This document shows, piece by piece, positions 45,727 to 53,301 of a stretch of DNA of 64,000 nucleotides. Below the pieces are notes generated by a model, which saw only the letters and a program-made list of their open reading frames with translations, was not told the DNA's origin and did no database searches. The position numbers and the translations under genes were made by a program. Each line of letters starts with the position of its first letter. Position 1 is the first letter of the stretch. This stretch comes from Halothiobacillus neapolitanus c2. GTDB lineage: Bacteria; Pseudomonadota; Gammaproteobacteria; Halothiobacillales; Halothiobacillaceae. The stretch lies in assembly GCF_000024765.1 (NCBI RefSeq), contig NC_013422.1, positions 639,501-703,500 of the forward strand. Direction: 5' to 3'.

Positions 45727-45811
45727 GGAGGAGGGCAGTCCTTCTCGCCCTCGCTCGCTGCACGATCCATTACTCCTGTGTGATGAGGTAGCAGGGTTGG
45801 AACGAGGCTCC

Positions 45812-47518
45812 TTATTTCAGGTTCTGGCCAATCCACGCCAGAAGTTGATCGGCGATGATGCTCTTATTCTCACTCTCCCAGCGCAGGCGGGTTTCATATT
45901 CCCCTGCTGCTAAGCCGCGCTCGCTCACCACGATGCGCAAGGGTATGCCGATGAGCTCCATATCGGCAAACGCGACGCCGGGGCGCAGGCCGCGATCGTC
46001 GAGCAGCACGTTAAACCCTTGGGCGGTTAGTTCGGCTTCCAGTCGTTCGGCTTCGGCTTGAACCGCTGGGGCGCGATGGCCGTTGATCGGCACGATGGCG
46101 ACTTCGAACGGGGCGAGGGGCACGGGCCAGACAATGCCGTTGTCGTCGTGATTCTGTTCGATGGCAGCGGCCACGATGCGTGAGACACCAATGCCGTAGC
46201 AGCCCATGATCGCGGTGGCGGGTTTGCCGTGTTCGTCGAGGAATTCGCAATGCATTTTCTCGCTGTAGGTGGTGCCCAACTGGAACACATGCCCCACTTC
46301 GATGCCTCTTGCGATGGCGAGCTTATCCTGACCATCCGGTGCCGGATCGCCTTCGACTGCGTTGCGCAGGTCCGCGGTTTCTGGTTCGGGCAGGTCGCGC
46401 CCCCAGTTCACGCCGGTTATGTGCCAGCCATCTTCGTTGGCGCCGCAGATAAAGTCGGCGCAGTCAGCCGCCGCAAAGTCGGCGATGACGGGGATGTTCA
46501 GGCCGATCGGGCCGAGGGAACCGACATTCGCCCCCGTGTGTGTGAACGCTTCCGCTGGAGGGATGAACTCAAACGGGTCGGCGATCAGCGGATGCTTGGT
46601 GGCCTTGATGTCGTTCAATTCGTGATCGCCACGCAGGATGATTGCCACAACTGGGGTTTCTTTTCCGCGAACGAGCAGGGTCTTGAGAATCTTTGTGGCG
46701 GGCGCGTTCAAGAAGGCAGCAACTTCGTCGATGGTTTTGGCATTAGGCGTCGCCACGCGCGTCAGGCTGGCTGTTGCGGGGGCGCGGCCGCCCTTTAAAG
46801 GAAAGGTGGGCGCCATTTCTACGTTGGCGGCGTAGTCGCCATTGACTGCATAGGCAATAGCATCCTCGCCCGAATCGGCCAGCACGTGGAACTCATGGGA
46901 GCCTTTGCCGCCAATCGAGCCGGTATCGGCCTCCACCGCGCGGAATTTCAAACCCAGGCGGGTGAAAATGCGTGTGTAGGCGTCATACATGGCTTGATAG
47001 GTGACGCGCAGAGATTCGACATCGGCATGAAACGAGTAGGCATCCTTCATGATGAATTCTCGGGCGCGCATGACGCCGAAGCGCGGACGAATCTCATCGC
47101 GGAACTTGGTTTGAACCTGGTAGTAGCAGATCGGTAATTGGCGGTAGCTTTTGAGCTCTCGACGGGCGTAGTCGGAGATGACTTCTTCATGCGTTGGGCC
47201 GACGCAGAACTCACGATCATGCCGATCTTTGACGCGCAGCAATTCGGGGCCGTACTTTTGCCAGCGACCGGATTCCTGCCACAGCTCAGCCGGTTGAATG
47301 GCGGGCATCAGCAGTTCCAGCGCGCCGATGCCTTCCATTTCTTCGCGAACGACCGCTTCGACTTTGCGCAAAACGCGCAGACCCAGCGGGCTCCATGTAT
47401 ACAAACCGGAAGCGAGGCGGCGGATCATGCCGGCGCGCAGCATCAATTGATGGCTGATGATTTCGGCTTCGGTTGGCGTTTCTTTCAGGGTATTTAGCGG
47501 GAATTGCGAGCTGCGCAT
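45812..47518 (-). CDS. proS: Prolyl-tRNA synthetase
   Basis: The 568-residue class II enzyme has the bacterial-type layout: motif 2 region [21 protein letters not shown] (part), an inserted editing domain (about 220-400, [11 protein letters not shown]) and the anticodon-binding C-terminus ([12 protein letters not shown]). Length and order match E. coli ProRS. It is likely monocistronic. Confidence 0.97.
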   Translation of the reverse strand: MRSSQFPLNTLKETPTEAEIISHQLMLRAGMIRRLASGLYTWSPLGLRVLRKVEAVVREEMEGIGALELLMPAIQPAELWQESGRWQKYGPELLRVKDRHDREFCVGPTHEEVISDYARRELKSYRQLPICYYQVQTKFRDEIRPRFGVMRAREFIMKDAYSFHADVESLRVTYQAMYDAYTRIFTRLGLKFRAVEADTGSIGGKGSHEFHVLADSGEDAIAYAVNGDYAANVEMAPTFPLKGGRAPATASLTRVATPNAKTIDEVAAFLNAPATKILKTLLVRGKETPVVAIILRGDHELNDIKATKHPLIADPFEFIPPAEAFTHTGANVGSLGPIGLNIPVIADFAAADCADFICGANEDGWHITGVNWGRDLPEPETADLRNAVEGDPAPDGQDKLAIARGIEVGHVFQLGTTYSEKMHCEFLDEHGKPATAIMGCYGIGVSRIVAAAIEQNHDDNGIVWPVPLAPFEVAIVPINGHRAPAVQAEAERLEAELTAQGFNVLLDDRGLRPGVAFADMELIGIPLRIVVSERGLAAGEYETRLRWESENKSIIADQLLAWIGQNLK

Positions 47519-47741
47519 GTGTGCTTGGTCTCAAAAAGGTCAGTTGCGTGAGGCTTTGGTATACGGGATGCGGAAATCTACGGCCCCATTAGGATATAAG
47601 CGCAGTATTTTGACATGATTTGTCGAATGTTGCCGAGGGCGATTGCGTTTGGATAGCCCACGCCGGTGCGCTTATGAGCGTATGCCTACTATCTCTGTTT
47701 TTGAACAGCCATGAGAACGGCCCCGAAGAGCCGCGGGGATA

Positions 47742-48209
47742 TTATTTGACGCAGGCCTTGTTGGCTACATCCTGCGCCTGTTTGAGACGGCTGGCGATTT
47801 CTTCTGATGTCAGTGGGCGGTATTTGCCGTCCGCATCCTGAGTCATCAGTTGGTTTTGCGTATTCTGCAGCATTTTGATTTGAGCGTTTGCCGCTTCGCA
47901 GGCTTTTGCCGCTTCTTTTTTATTTATTGCCAAAACGGGCTGGTCTGGTGCCAAGGGCTTCTTGGTTTCATCCTCGGTTTTTTCAGCAGGTGCAGCCTGA
48001 GCATCCTCGTTATTGCCAGAGGTAGCGTAGTCCGGGTTGACGATCTGGGCTTCGCCTTGTTTCGGTGGGAGCTGGCTGAAATGTGTTTCACCGTTCTTGT
48101 CCACCCATTTATATATCTGGGTCGAACCATCGGCCTGACTGGCTGCGGAAAACATGACTGTTGCCGCGGCTGTTAATGCAATCAATGCTATTTTCCTTGA
48201 GCCTCGCAT
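47742..48209 (-). CDS. DUF4124 exported protein
   Basis: The 155-residue protein has a signal peptide (RKIALIALTAAATVMF; cleavage near ASQA-D, residue 26) followed by the DUF4124 motif IYKWVDKNGETHFSQLPP. The middle is low-complexity and acidic, the end is helical with two Cys. Proteins of this type are periplasmic with unknown function. It diverges from the lysR gene across a region with repeated 9-mers. Confidence 0.85.
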   Translation of the reverse strand: MRGSRKIALIALTAAATVMFSAASQADGSTQIYKWVDKNGETHFSQLPPKQGEAQIVNPDYATSGNNEDAQAAPAEKTEDETKKPLAPDQPVLAINKKEAAKACEAANAQIKMLQNTQNQLMTQDADGKYRPLTSEEIASRLKQAQDVANKACVK

Positions 48210-48252
48210 AATCTCGCGTCCTTTTGATGTGTGAGAACGCTAGCATAACGTT

Positions 48253-48269
48253 TTGAACCAATTGTTCAA
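48253..48269. promoter_or_regulatory. Palindrome upstream of the DUF4124 gene
   Basis: TTGAAC-CAATT-GTTCAA is a perfect 6-bp inverted repeat 44 bases upstream of the DUF4124 start. It could be an operator; no binding protein is implied. Confidence 0.4.
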
Positions 48270-48298
48270 CTGGTCTGAGTGTTAACGGAAATTCCACG

Positions 48299-48411
48299 CT
48301 ATTTATCAAAAAACAAAAAAACCGTACCTTCGATAAATAGCCGCGTATGTCCATGACTCAGTGGCAGGAAAATGGTTGGTTTGATGCAGTAATGTCGCAA
48401 ATGATAAATAG
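48299..48411. promoter_or_regulatory. Three 9-mers CTATTTATC/GATAAATAG, candidate LysR operator
   Basis: CTATTTATC (48299-48307) and GATAAATAG (48332-48340) form a perfect inverted repeat with a 24-base gap, and a third GATAAATAG lies at 48403-48411, 46 bases before the lysR start. Repeated half-sites between a LysR gene and a divergent gene are typical of LysR operators, but the T-N11-A box is not obvious. Confidence 0.5.
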
Positions 48412-48457
48412 GCTTGATACACTATCTGGATTCACAAAACTAAAGTGAGTTTTCTTC

Positions 48458-49396
48458 ATGGCAGATCGACGTCTTAAGGTGTTCAACACCGTCGCGCGCT
48501 TGTTGAGTTTTACCAAGGCAGCCGAGGCCTTGCACACGACCCAGCCAGCAGTCACGTTTCAGGTTCGTCAGTTAGAGGAGCATTTTGATACGCGACTGTT
48601 TGACCGAACCCATAACCGTGTGACGCTGACGGACGTGGGGCATGTGGTGTACGAAATTTCTGAACGCATGTTCGAGCTCTATGATGAGATGGATCGACGT
48701 GTTAAAGAGATGACGGGCGAAGTTGGCGGTTCACTCAATATTGGCGCAAGTACGACCATTGCTGAAAACATGTTGCCAGCGCTGCTCGGTAAGTTCCGTT
48801 TAAAACATCGGGATCTTGCCGTTCGCTTAAAAGTGGGTAATACCGAAGCAATCGTATCCATGGTTGAACACAATGTTGTTGATTTGGCGATTGTCGAGGG
48901 AACGGTTGGAAATAAGAATCTGTTGGTCGAAACCTGCCGCCGTGATGAGTTGGTCGTCATTTTGCCGCCTGATCATCAATTGGCCGGTTTAGAGTCTGTT
49001 TCCCTTGACCAGCTAATGTCCTATGACTTTATCTGCCGCGAGGAAGGCTCCGGCACGCGTGAAATGGTACTGAACTATTTGATCGAGCACGGTTATTCAG
49101 ACGGTTGGGATGTTTGCATGGAGCTTGGGAGCCCCGAAGCGATCAAGGGTGCAGTTCAAGCGGGCATGGGATTGTCCATCATGTCTGCTTCCGGTATTAC
49201 CAAAGAACTCAAGCTCGGGCTGCTCAAAGCAGTGCCGCTGAGTCCGCGTTTGTTCCGTGATTTTTCTTTTGTCCGTCAGCGGCACAAGTTCCGTCTGCCC
49301 GCGATGGAAGATCTTCTGGAATTTTCTCGCGATTACTGTAGCAATAGTTCTCCAATGCATGACCTGGAAAGCATTCAAGCGAAAAACGCTACTTGA
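48458..49396 (+). CDS. LysR-family transcriptional regulator
   Basis: The 312-residue protein has an N-terminal winged helix-turn-helix (RLLSFTKAAEALHTTQPAVT and LEEHFDTRLFDR) and a periplasmic-binding-like effector domain (about 92-295). It resembles CysB/CysL-type and other sulfur- or selenium-linked LysR proteins only in general pattern, so the target is not assigned. It diverges from the DUF4124 gene. Confidence 0.85.
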   Translation: MADRRLKVFNTVARLLSFTKAAEALHTTQPAVTFQVRQLEEHFDTRLFDRTHNRVTLTDVGHVVYEISERMFELYDEMDRRVKEMTGEVGGSLNIGASTTIAENMLPALLGKFRLKHRDLAVRLKVGNTEAIVSMVEHNVVDLAIVEGTVGNKNLLVETCRRDELVVILPPDHQLAGLESVSLDQLMSYDFICREEGSGTREMVLNYLIEHGYSDGWDVCMELGSPEAIKGAVQAGMGLSIMSASGITKELKLGLLKAVPLSPRLFRDFSFVRQRHKFRLPAMEDLLEFSRDYCSNSSPMHDLESIQAKNAT

Positions 49397-49460
49397 CCTG
49401 ATTGGTTCAGCTCGGGATGACACCGGTTTTTCGGTGATTCTTTCCAGCAACCATCAACAC

Positions 49461-49494
49461 AAAAAACCCACCCTTTTCAGCAGGGTGGTTTTTT
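49461..49494 (+). terminator. Terminator of the lysR gene
   Basis: AAAAAACCCACCCT and AGGGTGGTTTTTT pair around TTTCAGC, with one bulged C. The T-run follows directly. It lies 65 bases after the stop. Confidence 0.85.
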
Positions 49495-49525
49495 ATTGCC
49501 TAGGTTTGGTCGTGCATCGACCACA

Positions 49526-49790
49526 GAATCTCTAATTATATTTGAGCTTCCGTGTGGCACAGTGATGTGCCGCCATGAACGAAGACATAAGGGCACCTCG
49601 AAATACCCGTGATTCGTCGTTCCCGCAAAACGGTAACCCAGAAAAATCAAGGCGCTGGATTCCCGCCTACTTGGGAATGACGGGTTTTTCGAGCTTCCCA
49701 TAAGTGATTGGTCATGAAGAAAATCAAAAATCATATTTTTTGATTTTCGCCCTCTGAAAATTATAGGATGGCATTGCTCAGAGGATTCCC
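49526..49790 (+). repeat. Five-hairpin repeat copy 3, split by a MITE
   Basis: The left part (49526-49590) holds GTGGCACA/TGTGCCGC with loop GTGA and the first arm CATGAACGAAGAC of hairpin 3. The right part (49700-49790) holds the second arm GTGATTGGTCATG, hairpin 4 (AAAATCAAAAA/TTTTTTGATTTT) and hairpin 5 (CTCTGA/TCAGAG with TAGGATGG inside). The loop of hairpin 2 has lost GGA, and hairpin 3 no longer pairs well, as expected for a disrupted, decaying copy. The terminator just before it suggests it is not efficiently cotranscribed with lysR. Confidence 0.8.
49591..49699 (-). mobile_element. MITE copy 4 inserted into a five-hairpin repeat
   Basis: The 109-bp element begins GGGCACCTCGAAATACCCGT and ends CGAGCTTCCC. 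It is flanked by ATAA on both sides (49587-49590, 49700-49703). Removing it and one ATAA restores the loop ATAA of hairpin 3, as found intact in copy 2 of the five-hairpin repeat. One internal hairpin has decayed (CCCGCAAAACGGTAAC). Confidence 0.88.
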
Positions 49791-49811
49791 AAAGATAAAA
49801 CGACAGGCAAT

Positions 49812-49842
49812 AAAAAACCTCGGAGCTACCCGAGGTTTTTTT
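49812..49842. terminator. Bidirectional terminator beside the DUF302 gene
   Basis: AAAAAACCTCGG and CCGAGGTTTTTTT pair around AGCTAC. It serves the minus-strand lipoprotein gene and would also stop plus-strand read-through. Confidence 0.88.
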
Positions 49843-49874
49843 ACATTAGCCGGTGGAGATCACCGGCAGTCGGA

Positions 49875-50444
49875 TCAGAATCCGCCGTGTGCGCCCGCTT
49901 CCATCATCTTCATCATGGAATCACGAACGTGCTGAGCGTTGGATTTGAATGGCTCTGGCATATTTTTGCCGCCATGAACAAACATGTCCATGTTCAAACC
50001 ATACAGCCAGTAACGACCTTCTTTGTCTTCGACAACAGCGATACGGCAAGGCAGGTAGGCCGAGAAGTACGGGCTGAAATCAACCGCTTGACGTGCAATG
50101 GAAGGGCTGCAGTACTGATAAATCATCAGGTAGCGTTGTTTTTTGCCCGTTTCCAGTTCCAGCTGCTTGGACAATGGCATTTCACCAACGTTTTTCAGAC
50201 CGGTGCCGACAGAAGCTGATTCAATACTTTGTTTGATGTCGTCAGGGCCGAGGCCTTTGTCGACTTCCATGCGCCAAACGGTAGCAGCGCCCAAGTCGCC
50301 GCCGCTACTGACAAAGCGGTCATACATGCCGCTGTATACGTCCATAGCTTGCGGATCGAGCTTGTCTTTGATCGATAGGAAGCCGCAGCCAGAAAGAGAC
50401 ATGATTGCCACACCCAGTACGGATGCCTTCAAGAGATTACGCAT
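49875..50444 (-). CDS. DUF302-domain lipoprotein
   Basis: The 189-residue protein has a lipoprotein signal (MRNLLKASVLGVAIMS then the lipobox LSGC with Cys20). The mature part contains a DUF302-like domain with EMPLSKQLE, YQYCSPSIARQ and YLPCRIAVVEDKEGRYWLY, the latter typical of DUF302. It would be anchored in the inner or outer membrane facing the periplasm. Function is unknown. Confidence 0.82.
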   Translation of the reverse strand: MRNLLKASVLGVAIMSLSGCGFLSIKDKLDPQAMDVYSGMYDRFVSSGGDLGAATVWRMEVDKGLGPDDIKQSIESASVGTGLKNVGEMPLSKQLELETGKKQRYLMIYQYCSPSIARQAVDFSPYFSAYLPCRIAVVEDKEGRYWLYGLNMDMFVHGGKNMPEPFKSNAQHVRDSMMKMMEAGAHGGF

Positions 50445-50688
50445 TAACTCACCCCGTTTTGTTTGTTTCTATCTATGTAGCCTATTCATTGTTACTGCAT
50501 TAGTAAACGCTGACAAACTGATTTAGTTCATCAAGAATAAACACGCTTAATATAGCAAACTTCTAATAAACAAAGTTCAACACTTGGACTTTACACCCAT
50601 GCAGTGTGATGGTGTCGGTTTTTATGTCCCCTGTTCGGGGATAAATCCTCTAGAATCGGACCCATCGATACATTCACGCGAAGGCCAT

Positions 50689-51222
50689 ATGCAAACTCAG
50701 TTGATCGTAAACCTGTTCGGCCCGATGGGTACTTCCCATCTGGCTGATCTTCTGGCCTTGATTCAACAGCAGCAGTGTCATGCCCTCGATAGCCATATGT
50801 TGTCGTTTGAACAACGCATGGTGTTGGCCCTGCGTATTTCCGGTAACTGGGATCGGGTAACGCGAGTTGAGTCGGTCCTGCGCGAGTTCGCGCAGCGGGC
50901 AGGTATTGATATGCATGTTCACCATGAACAAAACATTGCCGAACGTGAGGCGGTTCTTCCCTATGTTGTCGATGCCATCGGTCTGGCATCCGCCGACATC
51001 GCGGCTGTTATCACTCGTTTTTTTGCTCAGCAGAAAGTAGATATGCGGGAGTTGTCCACGCGGACCTATCGTCCGGCCCGCAGTAGCGAACGATTGATTC
51101 AAATGCGGGCACAGATCGATATCCCGGCGCGCTGCCATCTGGGGCAATTCAAGTCGGATTTTTTTGATCTCTGCGATAACCTGAACCTTGATGCCGCCAT
51201 TGAACCGGAACGTAGCTTTTAA
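50689..51222 (+). CDS. gcvR: GcvR-like ACT-domain regulator
   Basis: The 177-residue protein has two ACT-like halves (about 1-80 and 90-175; VNLFGPMGTSHLADLLALI and VDAIGLASADIAAVITRFF), as in GcvR, the glycine-cleavage repressor partner. It lies directly before bcp, as in E. coli (gcvR-bcp). ATG 50689 follows AAGG; an open upstream extension has no ribosome site. The regulatory target is inferred. Confidence 0.85.
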   Translation: MQTQLIVNLFGPMGTSHLADLLALIQQQQCHALDSHMLSFEQRMVLALRISGNWDRVTRVESVLREFAQRAGIDMHVHHEQNIAEREAVLPYVVDAIGLASADIAAVITRFFAQQKVDMRELSTRTYRPARSSERLIQMRAQIDIPARCHLGQFKSDFFDLCDNLNLDAAIEPERSF

Positions 51223-51255
51223 GGTGTGTTTTTTATTGATTCCCGGAGGAGAACA

Positions 51256-51732
51256 ATGTCTGAGTTGATTAAAGGATCGGTGGTACCTTCATTTACAGGC
51301 GCAACCACCGATGGTGGACAAATTTGCGAAACGACCTATTCGGGCAAGTGGCTGGTTCTTTACTTTTATCCTCGTGATAACACACCGGGTTGCACGACCG
51401 AAGCGCAGGATTTTCAGCGTTTGCTGCCGTCATTCGATGAAGCCGATGCCGTGGTTGTTGGTGTGTCGAATGATGATCAGGCAAGTCATGCCCGATTCTG
51501 TGCCAAACAGGGGCTGAGCTTTCCGTTAATTGCCGATACGGAACAAACGGTTTCACGGGCGTTCGATGTGATTCGGGAAAAATCGATGTACGGCAAAACC
51601 TTCGAGGGCATCGAGCGCAGTACTTTTTTAATCGCGCCCGATGGACAGATTCATACCGTATGGCGCAAAGTGAAGGTGCCCGGCCATGCCGAGGCGGTGC
51701 TCGCGGCCATTCGGGAAGCCGGTCGCAGCTAA
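51256..51732 (+). CDS. bcp: Peroxiredoxin of the Bcp/PrxQ family
   Basis: The enzyme reduces peroxides via thioredoxin. The 158-residue protein has the peroxidatic motif YPRDNTPGCTTEAQDF near residue 46. The resolving Cys found five residues later in E. coli Bcp is absent (Ala-Gln here), so it may act as a 1-Cys enzyme or use the Cys in HARFCAKQG. ATG 51256 follows GGAGGAG. It is 33 bases behind gcvR. Confidence 0.93.
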   Translation: MSELIKGSVVPSFTGATTDGGQICETTYSGKWLVLYFYPRDNTPGCTTEAQDFQRLLPSFDEADAVVVGVSNDDQASHARFCAKQGLSFPLIADTEQTVSRAFDVIREKSMYGKTFEGIERSTFLIAPDGQIHTVWRKVKVPGHAEAVLAAIREAGRS

Positions 51733-51778
51733 ACGCGTATTTTTATTCTTGTCAGCAGCCCGGGAGGCCGAGTAGTCG

Positions 51779-53209
51779 ATGATTAACAACACGCGCCAGA
51801 GAAAGTGCCTGTTTGTACTGGATACGAACGTATTGATGCACGATCCGACGTCCATTTTCCGCTTCATGGAACACGATATCTATCTGCCGATGATGGTGAT
51901 CGAAGAGCTGGACAATGGAAAGAAAGGCACCAGCGAAACCGCGCGTAATGTGCGTCAGGTCAGTCGTTTTCTCGACGACTTGTTGCAGGATGCCGATCTG
52001 GACAACATCAATCAGGGCTTGCCGATACAAAGCCCGTTGCTATCGAAAAATAACGAGCGGTCTTCGGAAGCCGGGCGTCTGTTCCTGCAAACCCAGAACG
52101 AGTCGATCGAACTGCCCGCGAACATGCCGGGTGGCCGTCCGGATAACCAGATTCTGGGCGTCACACTGGCATTGCGCCATCGGATCAAGGATCGTGATGT
52201 CATCCTCGTTTCCAAAGATATCAATCTGCGGATCAAGGCGACCGCGTTAGGTCTCAAAGCCGAGGATTACCATAACGATCAGGTACTGGATGACGTATCG
52301 CTGCTGCATAGCGGGATCGTGCAGTTGACCGATGATTTTTGGGACAATCACGGCAAGGCGCTGGAATCCTGGCAGGAAGAGGGGCGGGCGTTCTATCGTG
52401 TCCACGGCCCGCAGACGGCTGAATGGTATGTGAATCTGTGCGTGTTCATCGAGGGGGCGACGCCGTTTTCCGGCATCGTGCGCGAGATTGCGGCCGACGG
52501 TTCGGCTGTGGTCGAGAGCGCGGTTAATTTTCAGCACGAACGGCAATCCGTCTGGGGCATCACGGCACGCAATCGCGAGCAAAGTTTTGCCCTGAATCAT
52601 CTGATGGACCCCGAAGTGGATTTCGTTACCTTGCTGGGTCAGGCAGGCACCGGCAAGACGCTGTTGACACTGGCGGCAGCGCTTGCGCTCACATTGGAAA
52701 AGAACCGGTACAGCGAGATTATCATGACGCGGGTCACGATCCCGGTGGGCGAAGACATCGGTTTTCTCCCGGGAACCGAAGAAGAGAAAATGACGCCGTG
52801 GATGGGCGCGCTGATGGACAATCTCGAGGTGCTCTCGAAAACCGACTCGGGGAACGAGGGCGGCAGTTGGGAGCGTGCGGCCACCAACGACCTGTTGCGC
52901 TCACGAATCAAGATCCGCTCACTCAATTTCATGCGCGGGCGCACCTTTCAGAACAAGTTCGTCATTATCGATGAAGCGCAGAACCTCACCGCCAAGCAGA
53001 TGCGTACCTTGATCACGCGCGCGGGGCCGGGTACGAAAATGGTCTGTTTGGGCAACGTGGCGCAAATCGATACGCCGTATCTGACCGAGACCTCATCCGG
53101 TTTGACCTTTGTGGTCGATCGCTTCAAGGGCTGGCCGCATGGTGCTCATATCACGCTGGCGCGTGGCGAACGGTCACGCCTGGCCGAACATGCGGCGGAA
53201 GTGCTGTAG
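51779..53209 (+). CDS. PIN-PhoH fusion protein (PhoH2-type)
   Basis: The 476-residue protein joins an N-terminal PIN RNase-like domain (FVLDTNVLMHDP, DNQILGVTLAL, VSKDINLRIKA with the acidic ligands) to a PhoH ATPase (LLGQAGTGKTLLTLA near residue 288, then FVIIDEAQNLT). Such PhoH2 proteins couple RNA cleavage with ATP-dependent unwinding. Start ATG 51779 lies 46 bases after bcp, so cotranscription is possible. A terminator follows. Confidence 0.9.
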   Translation: MINNTRQRKCLFVLDTNVLMHDPTSIFRFMEHDIYLPMMVIEELDNGKKGTSETARNVRQVSRFLDDLLQDADLDNINQGLPIQSPLLSKNNERSSEAGRLFLQTQNESIELPANMPGGRPDNQILGVTLALRHRIKDRDVILVSKDINLRIKATALGLKAEDYHNDQVLDDVSLLHSGIVQLTDDFWDNHGKALESWQEEGRAFYRVHGPQTAEWYVNLCVFIEGATPFSGIVREIAADGSAVVESAVNFQHERQSVWGITARNREQSFALNHLMDPEVDFVTLLGQAGTGKTLLTLAAALALTLEKNRYSEIIMTRVTIPVGEDIGFLPGTEEEKMTPWMGALMDNLEVLSKTDSGNEGGSWERAATNDLLRSRIKIRSLNFMRGRTFQNKFVIIDEAQNLTAKQMRTLITRAGPGTKMVCLGNVAQIDTPYLTETSSGLTFVVDRFKGWPHGAHITLARGERSRLAEHAAEVL

Positions 53210-53239
53210 GTTTCGTTCCGTAAACGGAGCGTGAAAGAC

Positions 53240-53271
53240 AAAGCCCCGTCGAGGATTCGGCGGGGCTTTTT
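53240..53271. terminator. Terminator between phoH and metE
   Basis: AAGCCCCG and CGGGGCTT pair around 12 bases and are followed by a T-run on the plus strand; an A-run precedes it, so it may also act for metE on the minus strand. Confidence 0.85.
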
Positions 53272-53301
53272 GCTGTGAACGATTGAACGGTGTTCGGTTG
53301 A

